Below are positions 16,224 to 26,495 of a stretch of DNA of 64,000 nt, piece after piece. Source of the stretch: Chryseobacterium sp. (GTDB lineage Bacteria; Bacteroidota; Bacteroidia; Flavobacteriales; Weeksellaceae). A program made the position numbers and the translations under genes. Positions within the stretch are counted from its first letter, which is position 1. Each line of letters opens with the position of its first letter. The notes below the pieces were generated by a model, which did no database searches, was not told the DNA's origin, and saw nothing but the letters and a program-made list of their open reading frames with translations. Location: the NCBI GenBank assembly GCA_031286615.1, contig JAITUA010000008.1, forward strand, positions 44,703 to 108,702, given 5' to 3'.

Positions 16224-17399
16224 ATGAGCATTCTACAAAAAGCTAAAAATTATGTTGAAATCTTATTCAAAGATAAGTTATCTTCGGTATATTTTTATCA
16301 TAATTTTATCCATACTGCCTATACCGTTAATAAGGCTGAGGAAATCATGAAAAATACTCCTGTTTCAGAAGAGGATCAGGAGAAAGTACTCGTAGCATTA
16401 TGGTTTCATGATACCGGATATATAGAATGTGCCTTAAACCACGAAGAGAGGAGTGTAGAGGTGATGAAAGCTTTTTTACGGCAGGAAAATTATCCGGGAA
16501 ACTATATTGCGGATGTTGAAAAACTGATTCTGGCGACGAAAATACATTATGAACCTCAGAATTTACTTGAAAAAATCGTGAAAGATGCGGATTTCAGCCA
16601 TTTTGCAGGTCATGATTATAATGATATTTCCGATGCTTTAAGAAAAGAATGGGAGTTGACGAATGTAAAATGTTTTTCTAATGAAGAATGGAATGCCGGA
16701 AATCTTGATATGCTGAAAAATAAGCATACGTTTTATACAGATTATGCAAAAGAAAACTGGGAACCTCTGAAAAAGAAGAACATTAAAAAGATCGAAAAGA
16801 AGCTGGAAAAAGAAGAAGAAAAAAAAGAGGTAAAAAAGGAAAGCTCAGAAGGTAAAAAGGATAAAGAAAAATCTGACAGAAGTGTAGATACTTTATTCAG
16901 AGTAACCCTTAACAATCATACCAGACTGAGCGATATTGCAGACAGTAAAGCGAATATCCTTTTATCTGTAAATGCGATCATTATTTCAGTTTGTCTTTCT
17001 GTGCTTGTTCCGAAGCTGGATGCTCCTAAGAACTCACATCTGATTCTTCCGAGTTTCATTTTGCTGTTATCCAGTGTATTTACAATCATATTTGCTATTT
17101 TGTCTACAAAACCGAATGTGACCAAAACAACATTTACTCCTCAGGATATTGCCAACAGAAAAGTAAATCTTTTGTTCTTCGGAAACTTTCAGCAGATGTT
17201 GTTTGATGATTATCACAATGCGATGAAAGACCTTATCAAAGACAGAGACTATATTTACGATTCTATGGTAAAAGATCTCTATTATCTGGGGAAGGTTCTG
17301 GACAGGAAATACAAGCTTTTATCGATTACTTATAAGATCTTTATGGCAGGGATTATTATTTCTGTTCTGTCTTTTGGAGCAGCATTTCTTAGTCTTTAA
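16224..17399 (+). CDS. HD phosphohydrolase fused to a Pycsar-effector-type membrane domain (PycTM/DUF5706)
   Basis: A 391-residue protein with two parts. Residues 1-180 are an HD domain: H30, FHD (61-63), NHEE (72-75) and DADFSH (121-126) supply the metal ligands of a nucleotide phosphohydrolase. Residues 183-219 are a charged K/E linker. Residues 222-391 match the PycTM effector domain: LNNHTRLSDIADSKANILLS, then membrane segments near 246-264, 274-294 and 372-390. PycTM proteins are the membrane-disrupting effectors of Pycsar anti-phage systems, but no pyrimidine cyclase gene is adjacent. The HD domain might degrade a signal nucleotide; that is inference. It is transcribed divergently from the large phosphoesterase gene with 26 bp between the two starts. 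Confidence 0.88.
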   Translation: MSILQKAKNYVEILFKDKLSSVYFYHNFIHTAYTVNKAEEIMKNTPVSEEDQEKVLVALWFHDTGYIECALNHEERSVEVMKAFLRQENYPGNYIADVEKLILATKIHYEPQNLLEKIVKDADFSHFAGHDYNDISDALRKEWELTNVKCFSNEEWNAGNLDMLKNKHTFYTDYAKENWEPLKKKNIKKIEKKLEKEEEKKEVKKESSEGKKDKEKSDRSVDTLFRVTLNNHTRLSDIADSKANILLSVNAIIISVCLSVLVPKLDAPKNSHLILPSFILLLSSVFTIIFAILSTKPNVTKTTFTPQDIANRKVNLLFFGNFQQMLFDDYHNAMKDLIKDRDYIYDSMVKDLYYLGKVLDRKYKLLSITYKIFMAGIIISVLSFGAAFLSL

Positions 17400-17586
17400 T
17401 TAAAAAATCTACAGATAAGCTTTCTTAGAGAGAGTCAGGCTATGATAAAAGTTCATGATATTTTTCGTGATTGATTTATCATGGTGTCATTTGTTGTACT
17501 ATGAATTTTTGTTTTTGAGCAAACTGGAATTTCGCCAACAGAATTGAAAAAACCGGATGCTTATTTTGTGGATGAAAAATGATCTT

Positions 17587-19899
17587 CTATTCCTGTGGAA
17601 GTGTAAAAGAAACTCTCAGCGCCAGCAACCCAGTAATTCCCTGAAGATCTTCTACCTTTAAAAACTCTATATCATTTTGTAAAACACCTTTTTTCTGAAG
17701 CTTGGAGATATAGTCCAGATATTCTTTCTGGTTTTCCATTCCGAAATAGACGATGGTGATTTTTCCGGGGGCGGTGATTCGTTCTGAAGAATCTTTCACA
17801 TGGGCCTTATCCAGACGTTTTTTGATAATCTCGTAATAGGAATTGTAGGCGCCATCTACATCAAAACGTTTTTCATCCATTCTGAAACGGATGTCTATTT
17901 TTTCATTATATACAAAGATCAGTGAAGCGATATCCAGCTGTACAGGAAGATATTTTTTGAACGACTGAAATTCAAGTTCCATTTTACAGATGGTTTTCAG
18001 CTGCCAGTACCTTAGTTTGTGAACAACTTTCGAGGTATAGTGCAGTTCAGGAGCAATGGTAGAACCAATGTAGAGATTGTGTTCCACACCGTCAGATTTA
18101 AATCTTTCATAGTAATGTGGGAAAATTTCCTGTGCTTTTACCTGACTTTCATCCAGCATGTCTGCCAGCTTTCGGTTGACCAGCGTGATAGAATCATCAA
18201 GGTTTTTCCTGTGGTGATAAAACAGATCCGTAGTGGTAAAGATGTGTGAAAAATAGTCTTTGATTTTCGCCTTTACTTCTCTGGAGGTTCTTACTTCCAG
18301 TTTTCCCTGTAAAAAAGGATGAATTTCTTCTCTTAATAATCTCTGGAAACGTTGTTCCGTATCAGCTTTGATCTCATTGTTGATCTCGTTTTCAAACACA
18401 TCCAGTGCCAGTACAAATTTTTCTGAATCGGAATTGGTGAGTACCAAAATTTCATTCAGCCATTCAATCTGCTGATTAAGATCCTGCAGCATCAGATTAA
18501 AACGTTTTTCTGAAGAAGAACGGATATCTGAAACCCCAAACAAAGGAGTAAGATTTTTGAATGCAATCTGCTTTAAAGTATATATTTTTCTTCCGAGCGA
18601 TGCGGTAAAGTATTTTTCAGCTTCATTTCTGAACTTCCAGACCACACTATCGTGGATGGTAGTATATTCACGCTGAATAATAGCTTCTATCTGGTAGTTT
18701 TTCTCAAAGTAAAATCTGTTCAGAGAGAAAAGAACCATATCGGTAAAAAACTCAAGCTTTTTAAGTTTTAAACCATTGAAACTTCCTGCAATAGGAGAGG
18801 TGAATTCCATGATCGCAAGGAGTTCGCCGTCTTTCATAATAGGAATGACCATGAAACTGTTGACATTGTTATCCTTTAAAATACTAAAGGAAGGAAGCAG
18901 CTTGACATTCTCGTCCAGGTTGTTTACATTAGAAACAACAACAGGTTTTGAATTATGATTTAAATTATTGAATGTACTCTTACGCGTCTCTTCATCAAAT
19001 GCATTGATCCAAAAATCAAGAATGTGATTGGTAAGAAGGCTTTCATAAATCGGAAGTTTATCCAGCTTCTGTTCCTTTTTGTTGAAAGTCATCAGCCCGA
19101 AATTGAGTTCCGGAACATCAAAATAAGACTTGAAAATTTCAGTCAGATTTTCGTTGGGATTCATATTTTCCGGATCAATTTCAATCATACTTGATTTCAG
19201 ATCAGAAAGTGCTACTTCAGAAGTACAGTCTACCAGTGAAATGATGGTGAATCCTTTCAAAATCCATGATTGTGAAGGGAAATATTTTTTCCACAGTTTA
19301 AAATCATCCAGATTTTCCAGCAGCATATCCAGCGTATCATCGGATGGGATTTTGGCATCCTCTGTAGGAATTATTTCCGTAAAGTCTGAATTGACCGTAA
19401 TCTTATAATGTTTCATGATTCCCTGTTTGTTGGGGATATCATAATAAAACGGAAGCGTACTTTTAATATCTTTTTTGAAATAACTTTGAAGAATCAGGCA
19501 GCAGCAGAACACATAAAATTCATTATCTGAAATATTCCTCAGTTCTATTTCAAAGTCTTTTCCGGCATCTTTCAGAATATCTTTAAACCTTTCGGTGTAA
19601 TTGAACGTGATGTTGGAAAGTGGGATACTGGCTGCTTTTATTTCATTTTTAGTAAGTCCGGTTGGGAAAAGATCAGCAAGAAGCAATCTGATGAGGTCTT
19701 CATATTTTTCGAGAAGGGCCGTATCCTGAAAGCCTTCTCTGAGCTCTTTAAAATTTCTGGTACTCTCAATCAAAGACTCCGCATAGTTCACCCTGTATTC
19801 CAGTCTGTCGTTATATCGGATATGCTCCAGAACATCCAAATATTTTTTGAATGATATATAAACCTGAAAAGGAGAGTCTTTTTTATAGAGATTAGCCAA
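17587..19899 (-). CDS. GAF domain-containing protein
   Basis: A 770-residue cytoplasmic protein without signal peptide or membrane segments. A GAF-like domain lies near residues 260-400 (IYESLLTNHILDFWI ... SKPVVVSNVNN ... FMVIPIMKDGELLAIMEFTS). The rest is mostly helical. There is no histidine kinase, cyclase or EAL/GGDEF motif, so it is not an obvious two-component protein. Large GAF proteins of this type occur in Chryseobacterium but have no assigned function. It converges with the HD-PycTM gene; the 187-bp gap between them holds no clear terminator. Confidence 0.72.
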   Translation of the reverse strand: MANLYKKDSPFQVYISFKKYLDVLEHIRYNDRLEYRVNYAESLIESTRNFKELREGFQDTALLEKYEDLIRLLLADLFPTGLTKNEIKAASIPLSNITFNYTERFKDILKDAGKDFEIELRNISDNEFYVFCCCLILQSYFKKDIKSTLPFYYDIPNKQGIMKHYKITVNSDFTEIIPTEDAKIPSDDTLDMLLENLDDFKLWKKYFPSQSWILKGFTIISLVDCTSEVALSDLKSSMIEIDPENMNPNENLTEIFKSYFDVPELNFGLMTFNKKEQKLDKLPIYESLLTNHILDFWINAFDEETRKSTFNNLNHNSKPVVVSNVNNLDENVKLLPSFSILKDNNVNSFMVIPIMKDGELLAIMEFTSPIAGSFNGLKLKKLEFFTDMVLFSLNRFYFEKNYQIEAIIQREYTTIHDSVVWKFRNEAEKYFTASLGRKIYTLKQIAFKNLTPLFGVSDIRSSSEKRFNLMLQDLNQQIEWLNEILVLTNSDSEKFVLALDVFENEINNEIKADTEQRFQRLLREEIHPFLQGKLEVRTSREVKAKIKDYFSHIFTTTDLFYHHRKNLDDSITLVNRKLADMLDESQVKAQEIFPHYYERFKSDGVEHNLYIGSTIAPELHYTSKVVHKLRYWQLKTICKMELEFQSFKKYLPVQLDIASLIFVYNEKIDIRFRMDEKRFDVDGAYNSYYEIIKKRLDKAHVKDSSERITAPGKITIVYFGMENQKEYLDYISKLQKKGVLQNDIEFLKVEDLQGITGLLALRVSFTLPQE

Positions 19900-20113
19900 A
19901 AGCTGAAATTTAAAGTAAAGTTATGAAAAAAGCAGAATATTGGCAGGGTGAAAATTTATTTTATTGTATATTATTCACTTGTGTCTTCTGAAATTTTGCA
20001 AGGGATTTTATAGTTCATTGTTTTTTTCCGGAAAGAAAGATTATTGGATTACTGATTAGTAAATTTAGATAAATCATATCTTTTTTTGCTTCTGTTTCCG
20101 GTTTATAGATCAT

Positions 20114-20142
20114 AAAAAAGCACAACTGAAAAGTTGTGCTTT
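20114..20142 (-). terminator. Terminator of the complex I operon
   Basis: An 11-bp stem AAAGCACAACT / AGTTGTGCTTT with GAAA loop, followed on the minus strand by T residues. It begins 20 bp past the nuoN stop. The rest of the gap 19900-20162 shows nothing else. Confidence 0.88.
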
Positions 20143-20162
20143 GTATATTTTAAATTCCGATT

Positions 20163-21542
20163 TTACAATCCGAACATTCTTGCAAATAAATCCGGAAAAA
20201 CTCCAAGGATGATAATCAAAACAATAACAACTACTGCAATGATATTGTAAGTAAGTGTTACTTTTTCTGATGACTTGAATGTAGATTCTTTAAAGAAGAA
20301 CATTGCAATGATCAGTCTTAAATAGTAAGCAATTGATAAGGCAGAACCTAATACGGCTACCAATACTAAGAAAGCTGCACCGTTCATAGCCTGGGAGAAT
20401 AAAGCAAATTTCCCCATGAAACCAGCTGTTAACGGAACCCCTGCCATTGAAAGCATAGAGATTGCTGCTGCTGTTGCTAATAAAGGTTCAGTTTTTGCCA
20501 ATCCTTTGAATGCACCGAAAGAGGTTTCTCTCTTTAACTTCTCTACCCAGATCAGACACATGAAAACTCCTACGGTAGATAAAGAATAAGCAAATAAATA
20601 AAAGGCAAGGTTATAAGTAGAAAGGCTGGTCATTCCGAAGAATACCAATCCGATATATCCTGCGTGAGAAACTGAAGAGTAAGCCAGCATTCTTTTTGCA
20701 TTCGTCTGAGCAAGACCCATAACGTTTGCCAAAAGTAAAGTAATGATTAAGAATACGCCTAAAACGTTGATCCATTCGTGAGTAACTCCGGTGAAACCAA
20801 GAGTCATCAATCTGAATAGCGCAAAGAATCCGGAGATCTTTACTACACTCGCCATGAAAGCTGTAATCAGTGAAGGAGAACCTGCATATACATCAGGGCT
20901 CCACATGTGGAAAGGTGCTAAAGCTACTTTGAATGCCAATGCACAAAGAATAAGTAATACTCCTAAGATGAACATTACATTCCCTGAATTAGCTACTCCA
21001 AAATCATGAATCTTGTACAGATCAAAACTTCCTGCACTTCCGTAGATGAATGCAATCCCGAACAGTAAGAAACCTGTTGCAAATGCACCCATAAGGAAAT
21101 ATTTAATAGAAGCTTCGTTAGATCTAAGATCAGTTTTGTTAGCTCCAGCCATTACATATAATGGAATAGAAAGAATCTCAACTCCCAGGAACATCGTCAC
21201 TAGGTTCTGATATCCGAAAAGGATGATTCCTCCACATAATGCAAATAGCATCAATGCATATAATTCTGACTGGTGGCTTCTGTGGTTGCTGAATGCAAAA
21301 CCTCCCAGGAAGAATAATAATAATGTTGTTACGATTGATATTTTAGTGAATAATGCAGTATTGCCACTGTACTCATACATATGCTTGTAATGATCGAAGA
21401 ACGAACACTCTGGCATAAAACTTACGTACAATGCGATGATTAATCCCAAAATCCCAATGTATCTTGCGAATTTTCCTTGTTCAAAAACTCCTGAAAATAA
21501 CGCAATAACTGCCGTTAGGAAAACAATAATTAAAACACTCAT
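20163..21542 (-). CDS. nuoN: NADH-quinone oxidoreductase subunit N
   Basis: A 459-residue antiporter-like membrane subunit of respiratory complex I, with about 14 hydrophobic helices. Family landmarks include FLGVEILSIPLYVMAG, KYFLMGAFATGFLLFG, the lysine-bearing ALAFKVALAPFHMWSPDVYAGSP helix region and AGVPLTAGFMGKF. It is the last gene of the nuo operon, followed by a terminator. A 152-bp spacer made of degenerate short motifs separates it from nuoM. Confidence 0.97.
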   Translation of the reverse strand: MSVLIIVFLTAVIALFSGVFEQGKFARYIGILGLIIALYVSFMPECSFFDHYKHMYEYSGNTALFTKISIVTTLLLFFLGGFAFSNHRSHQSELYALMLFALCGGIILFGYQNLVTMFLGVEILSIPLYVMAGANKTDLRSNEASIKYFLMGAFATGFLLFGIAFIYGSAGSFDLYKIHDFGVANSGNVMFILGVLLILCALAFKVALAPFHMWSPDVYAGSPSLITAFMASVVKISGFFALFRLMTLGFTGVTHEWINVLGVFLIITLLLANVMGLAQTNAKRMLAYSSVSHAGYIGLVFFGMTSLSTYNLAFYLFAYSLSTVGVFMCLIWVEKLKRETSFGAFKGLAKTEPLLATAAAISMLSMAGVPLTAGFMGKFALFSQAMNGAAFLVLVAVLGSALSIAYYLRLIIAMFFFKESTFKSSEKVTLTYNIIAVVVIVLIIILGVFPDLFARMFGL

Positions 21543-21694
21543 AATATAGATTTGAGATGCGAGATTTGAAGTTTAAAGTTTCTGGTTTAGAGTTAAAAGA
21601 TTCCGGTTCAAATGTCCTTGTCTCTGATCTCTTCGTCTTTTATCTTTACTCTCTCTAATCTCTTAATTTTTTAATTTTTAAATCTTTTAATTTT

Positions 21695-23188
21695 TTAGTT
21701 AGCCATCGCCATGTAGATAAACTTCACTGAACTACTCACCATGTCGATTACCGGTTGTGGGAAAATACCTAGTAAAATCACAAAAACCGCTAAGCTTGCC
21801 AATACAGAAAATTCTACTCCTGACAAATCTTTTGCTGTACTTAAAACGGCTTCATCTCCTTCTCCAAACATTGCTTTTCCGTAGAATCTCAATAAATACA
21901 CAGCACAAAGAATTACCGTAAGACCAGCAATTACTGCTGCTGTTCCGTTAAAATCATAAACAGATTTCAATAAGATAAATTCTCCAATGAATCCATTCGT
22001 TAATGGAACTCCCATTGAACCTAATATAATGATCAAAAACAATACAGCAAACTTAGGAGCTACTTTAGCTAAACCGCCCATTTGTCTGATATCTCTTGAT
22101 TTAAATCTCTTGTATAAAATATCACAACAGTAGAATAATCCCACTACGTTAATACCGTGAGCGAAAGTCTGTACCAAAGCTCCCTCAGCACCTTCAACAT
22201 TGAATGTTCCTCTTAGAGTAACTACTGCTGAAGCAAAGATACCAGCTACCATTAATCCTACGTGAGAGAAAGATGAATACGCAATGATTCTCTTCATATC
22301 CGTCTGGATAATAGCGATCAGGGCACCATGAACAATTCCTACAATGGCAAGGATGATTACAATCTGTCCTGAAATTCCCGCTATCGGAAGTGGAGTGATT
22401 GGAAGTAAGTAACGCATTACACCGTATACAGCCATCTTAAGCATGATCCCTGATAATAACATAGATCCTTGAGTAGGAGAGTAGGTATAGGTATCAGGCT
22501 GCCATGTATGGAAAGGGAATACCGGTAATTTCACTGCAAAAGCAAAGAAAATAAACCAGAATACCACAGTCTGTTGTGTTTCGTTCAGTTGTGCATTGTA
22601 TAGATCCGTTAAAGCGAATGATGCAGAGTGGTTGTACACATAGATCAGTCCGGCTAACATAAATAAAGATCCAACGAATGTATATACGAAGAATTTCGTA
22701 GTGAATTCAAACCTTTTATTCTCTTGTCCCCAAAGTCCGGCAATGAACCAAATTGGAATCAAAGTTACTTCCCAGAAAATGTAGAATAACAATCCGTCTA
22801 AAGAAGTGAACACTCCTACAAGACCGAACTGCATCAATAGAATCAGTCCGTAGAACGTATTTCTATAGTTTACATTTTCGTTGAAAGATGATAAAATAAT
22901 GATTGGAGCCAGAATATTGGTCAATAATAAAAGAAGCATGCTCATCCCATCGATACCGAAGTGAAGAGAGCTCTTCATAAATTGTGACCAAGGATAATTG
23001 ATCTCATGCTGCAATACACTATCCACCGTCGGAGTAAAATCGAAATCCGAAAGTATATAAAATGTAAGAAGCATTTGTACCAATGCAATTCCCAGTGCCA
23101 AATATTTGCTGGAATTACTCTTCCATGCAAAAACTAATCCCGAACCTACTAGAGGTAATAGTAATAATGTTAATAATAAACAAGACAT
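21695..23188 (-). CDS. nuoM: NADH-quinone oxidoreductase subunit M
   Basis: A 497-residue proton-channel subunit in the membrane arm of complex I. Recognisable segments are FYIFWEVTLIPIWFIAGLWG with the conserved glutamate, the KLPVFPFHTWQPDTYTYSP region and GVPLTNGFIGEF. It has 14 or so transmembrane helices. Its start follows the nuoL stop by only 2 bp, so the two are probably translationally coupled. Confidence 0.97.
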   Translation of the reverse strand: MSCLLLTLLLLPLVGSGLVFAWKSNSSKYLALGIALVQMLLTFYILSDFDFTPTVDSVLQHEINYPWSQFMKSSLHFGIDGMSMLLLLLTNILAPIIILSSFNENVNYRNTFYGLILLMQFGLVGVFTSLDGLLFYIFWEVTLIPIWFIAGLWGQENKRFEFTTKFFVYTFVGSLFMLAGLIYVYNHSASFALTDLYNAQLNETQQTVVFWFIFFAFAVKLPVFPFHTWQPDTYTYSPTQGSMLLSGIMLKMAVYGVMRYLLPITPLPIAGISGQIVIILAIVGIVHGALIAIIQTDMKRIIAYSSFSHVGLMVAGIFASAVVTLRGTFNVEGAEGALVQTFAHGINVVGLFYCCDILYKRFKSRDIRQMGGLAKVAPKFAVLFLIIILGSMGVPLTNGFIGEFILLKSVYDFNGTAAVIAGLTVILCAVYLLRFYGKAMFGEGDEAVLSTAKDLSGVEFSVLASLAVFVILLGIFPQPVIDMVSSSVKFIYMAMAN

Positions 23189-23190
23189 TA

Positions 23191-25104
23191 TTATTGTAAT
23201 AAAAAGTTAACAATTAATATAATTCCCACAGCTAAAGACATGATAAGAATATACGTCTCTACATTTCCGTTTTGAACACGCTTCATAGCTTTTCCGCTGT
23301 CTTCAGCACCATCACCTACAAAGTTTACAAAACGGTCTAAGATACCCTTATCAAACATCTTTCCTCCGCGTCCTAATCCTTCAACAGTTTTTACAATCAA
23401 TGCGTTGTAAAGTTCGTCAACATATAATTTTTTAGCAGAAAGCTTTTCCCACCCGGTATAGCTTTCTTCTGCAACAGCCATTTTTCTCTTCTTCACGTAA
23501 GTATTTCTAACGATGAACCATACAGAGAAGAACATAAGGATTGTTGCTGCTAATAAGATCATTTCAGTATTGAAAGGTACTCCTGAAAGAGTAGCTTCCA
23601 TCTGGCTGTAGCTTTGTTCTGTAAGAACTGGCTTTAACCATTCCATCAGTTTAGCATAATGCCCGTGACCAATGAAGTGTGGCAGGTTGATGAAACCTCC
23701 GATTACAGAAAGGATTGCCAATACGATCAATGGTAATGTCATATTTGACGGGCTTTCATGTAAGTGGTGTTTTTGCTCTTCTGTACCTCTGAATTCTCCG
23801 TGGAATGTCAAATAATACAGTCTGAACATATACGTTGCAGTCATTGCCGCTAATACAAATAAGATTACCCAGTAAACAGGGTTTTTAGCGAAAGCTGCTA
23901 CTAAAATTTCGTCTTTAGAGATCATCCCTGATAGTAAAGGGAAACCTGAGATTGCTAATGTCCCGATAAGGAATGTAGCGTGGGTAAGTGGAATATATTT
24001 TTTAAGACCTCCCATAAAACGCATATCCTGTTCGTTGCTCATTGCATGGATTACAGAACCTGCACCCAAGAATAATAAAGCCTTAAAGAATGCGTGCGTC
24101 ATTACGTGGAACATTGCTGTTGTATACGCTCCAAGACCTAAAGCAATGAACATAAATCCAAGCTGTGAAACGGTAGAGTAAGCTAATACTTTTTTGATGT
24201 CGTTCTGACGAAGTGCATAGAATCCTGCTAAAGCAGCCGTTAAGAATCCGATGAATAAAATTCCTCCCTGTACTGTAGGAGCTAAAGTAAATAAGAAGTT
24301 TGATCTTACTACCAAATAGATCCCTGCCGTTACCATCGTTGCCGCGTGGATCAACGCTGATACAGGAGTTGGTCCGGCCATCGCGTCCGGTAACCATGTA
24401 TATAATGGAACCTGAGCAGATTTACCGGTAGCACCGATGAATAAACTCGCTGTGATAAAGATAATCACTGTTCCGTCCAATTCAAATTTTGAAGCGTTTT
24501 CTGCTACAGAAAGATAATCTACAGCATTGGTCTGAGAAGCAATCATGAAAATACCGATCAATAACGCAAGGTCACCAATTCTGTTCATAATGAAAGCTTT
24601 TCTTGCTGCTTTACCATATTCTTCGTTAGTATACCAGAATCCGATCAACAGGTAAGAACAAAGACCTACACCTTCCCATCCGATGAATAAGATAAGGTAG
24701 TTGCTTCCCATTACTAGAAGTAACATAGAGAAGATGAAAAGATTCAGGTAAGTAAAGAACTTATAGAATCCTTTGTCATGACTCATATATCCGATAGAGT
24801 ATAAGTGGATCAGTGAACCGATACCCGTGATGATCATCACCATCATTAAAGAAAGCTGATCAATCTGGAATCCAAAATTGATTTGAACTCCATTTACTCT
24901 AAACCATTCAAAAGCTTTTACGATTACAGGCTGGCTTTCAGAATTAAAATTCATAAAAAGACTTACAGCGATACAGAATGATCCGAAAACCATTGCCGTA
25001 GCCAAAGATCCAACCAATATTTTTGGAAGATTTTTCCCGAATAAACCGTTAATAAGAAACCCTAAAAGTGGTAAAAGTACTATTGCATATACTAGATTCT
25101 CCAT
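23191..25104 (-). CDS. nuoL: NADH-quinone oxidoreductase subunit L
   Basis: A 637-residue distal antiporter-like subunit of complex I. Landmarks are LILFIGWEGVGLCSYLLIGFW, ATGKSAQVPLYTWLPDAMAGP and SALIHAATMVTAGIYLV, with the long lateral helix at the C-terminus. It sits 2 bp from both nuoK upstream and nuoM downstream. A large minus-strand reading frame at 24083-24397 lies inside it in another frame and is a shadow. Confidence 0.98.
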   Translation of the reverse strand: MENLVYAIVLLPLLGFLINGLFGKNLPKILVGSLATAMVFGSFCIAVSLFMNFNSESQPVIVKAFEWFRVNGVQINFGFQIDQLSLMMVMIITGIGSLIHLYSIGYMSHDKGFYKFFTYLNLFIFSMLLLVMGSNYLILFIGWEGVGLCSYLLIGFWYTNEEYGKAARKAFIMNRIGDLALLIGIFMIASQTNAVDYLSVAENASKFELDGTVIIFITASLFIGATGKSAQVPLYTWLPDAMAGPTPVSALIHAATMVTAGIYLVVRSNFLFTLAPTVQGGILFIGFLTAALAGFYALRQNDIKKVLAYSTVSQLGFMFIALGLGAYTTAMFHVMTHAFFKALLFLGAGSVIHAMSNEQDMRFMGGLKKYIPLTHATFLIGTLAISGFPLLSGMISKDEILVAAFAKNPVYWVILFVLAAMTATYMFRLYYLTFHGEFRGTEEQKHHLHESPSNMTLPLIVLAILSVIGGFINLPHFIGHGHYAKLMEWLKPVLTEQSYSQMEATLSGVPFNTEMILLAATILMFFSVWFIVRNTYVKKRKMAVAEESYTGWEKLSAKKLYVDELYNALIVKTVEGLGRGGKMFDKGILDRFVNFVGDGAEDSGKAMKRVQNGNVETYILIMSLAVGIILIVNFLLQ

Positions 25105-25106
25105 TC

Positions 25107-25436
25107 TTATCCTCTTAATTTATTAAATATACTCACATCTACAGAACGGGTATTTCTATATAGCATAGCAATAATTGCTAAACCTACTGCTACTTCAGCA
25201 GCAGCCACTACCATAATGAAGAAAACTAAAAGCTGTCCGTCGCCGTTGCCTTTATACGCTGAAAAAGCTGCCAATAAAAGGTTTACAGAATTCAGCATAA
25301 GCTCTACACAGCCCAGAATCACAATAGCATTTTTTCTAAGCAATACTCCCATTACTCCCAAACAGAATAATACTGATGAAAGAATAATGAAGTAGTCCAA
25401 AGGGATGCTTTGTATAAATGTATTTACTTCTCCCAT
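25107..25436 (-). CDS. nuoK: NADH-quinone oxidoreductase subunit K
   Basis: A 109-residue membrane subunit with three helices and the two conserved buried glutamates in GCVELMLNSVNLLL and VVAAAEVAVGLAI. It is tightly packed between nuoL (2 bp) and nuoJ (4 bp). Confidence 0.97.
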   Translation of the reverse strand: MGEVNTFIQSIPLDYFIILSSVLFCLGVMGVLLRKNAIVILGCVELMLNSVNLLLAAFSAYKGNGDGQLLVFFIMVVAAAEVAVGLAIIAMLYRNTRSVDVSIFNKLRG

Positions 25437-25440
25437 AATT

Positions 25441-25938
25441 TTATAAATCTTTTTTACCGATTAATACCGCGCCTACAATACCTGCCAGAATTAGGATGGA
25501 AGCAAGCTCAAACGGTAAAACATATTCATTAAACAAAAGTCTACCCAGATTTTTCGTAAGACCGATACCTCTGTCTACATTTTCAACAACAATGTGTTTG
25601 TCCTGTACGCCTCTGAAAACTCCCAATACACCTACTAAAAGAAGACCTGCTGTAAAAACTCCCACAAACTTTAAAGTATTGTTCTTCTTACTTTCGTCTC
25701 CTTTATTAAGGTTAAGCATCATCAGGATGTAAAGGAAAAGTACCATGATGGCACCAGCGTACACTATAATCTGGATAATCGCAAGGAACTGTGCATTCAG
25801 AAGAACATACATTCCTGCAATTGAAAACATCGTAACAATCAATGACAAAATAGCATAGAGAGGATTTCTTGCAAATACAAAGTAAACTGCACTTGCCACT
25901 GCTAAAAACGCCACCAAGAAAAATAAAAACTGATCCAT
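25441..25938 (-). CDS. nuoJ: NADH-quinone oxidoreductase subunit J
   Basis: A 165-residue membrane subunit with five predicted helices, showing AQFLAIIQIIVYAGAIMVLFLY, the conserved NuoJ helix, and LASILILAGIVGAVLIGKKDL at the end. Its start shares one base with the nuoI stop. Confidence 0.96.
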   Translation of the reverse strand: MDQFLFFLVAFLAVASAVYFVFARNPLYAILSLIVTMFSIAGMYVLLNAQFLAIIQIIVYAGAIMVLFLYILMMLNLNKGDESKKNNTLKFVGVFTAGLLLVGVLGVFRGVQDKHIVVENVDRGIGLTKNLGRLLFNEYVLPFELASILILAGIVGAVLIGKKDL

Positions 25939-26495
25939 TATTTTACCGCATTTTTTTGTTTCTCGGATTGTCTTGTGGTGATATCAATCCTTTCATTTAT
26001 TTTTTCAACTAATTTATCTTTTCCATAGATGAAAGAACCTCTGTTGGTTTCTACGTCTACCAATCTGTCTGTAAGATAGATGGCAGATTTAGGACAAGCT
26101 TCTTCACACATACCGCAGAAAATACATCTTAGCATATTGATTTCATATACTGAAGCATATTTTTCTTCTCTGTAAAGACCTTTTTCCTCTTTAGTTCTTT
26201 CAGCAGCAGTCATCGTAATGGCTTCTGCAGGACAAGCTACCGCACAAAGTCCGCAAGCTGTACATCTTTCTCTGCCTTCCTCGTCTCTTTTCAAAACGTG
26301 CTGGCCTCTCCAGATGGTTGTTCTTGGCTTCTGTACTTCCGGATACGAATATACTGCGGGAGCACCTTTTATCACGGTTCTTACAGCATGCTTAAATGTA
26401 ATCCCCATCCCTGTAAAGATCGCAGGAAGGTAGATTTTTTCAGCAAGGGTCATTTCTTTATTGGAAACAACTTTTGATCTGTTTGTAAGTTTCAT
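25938..26495 (-). CDS. nuoI: NADH-quinone oxidoreductase subunit I
   Basis: A 185-residue peripheral subunit carrying two [4Fe-4S] clusters (N6a, N6b). The ligand sets are CTACGLCAVACPAEA and CIFCGMCEEACPKSA, each CxxCxxCxxxCP. It passes electrons toward NuoB. It overlaps nuoJ by one base, while a 152-bp spacer separates it from nuoH upstream. Confidence 0.97.
   Translation of the reverse strand: MKLTNRSKVVSNKEMTLAEKIYLPAIFTGMGITFKHAVRTVIKGAPAVYSYPEVQKPRTTIWRGQHVLKRDEEGRERCTACGLCAVACPAEAITMTAAERTKEEKGLYREEKYASVYEINMLRCIFCGMCEEACPKSAIYLTDRLVDVETNRGSFIYGKDKLVEKINERIDITTRQSEKQKNAVK

Noticed and set aside
16224-19899. A complete Pycsar anti-phage locus
   Set aside because: No cyclase gene lies beside the PycTM protein; the neighbour is a GAF protein on the other strand.
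24083-24397. A 104-residue minus-strand reading frame inside nuoL
   Set aside because: It lies in another frame of a strongly conserved nuoL with complete motifs; it has no signal, family or start context.
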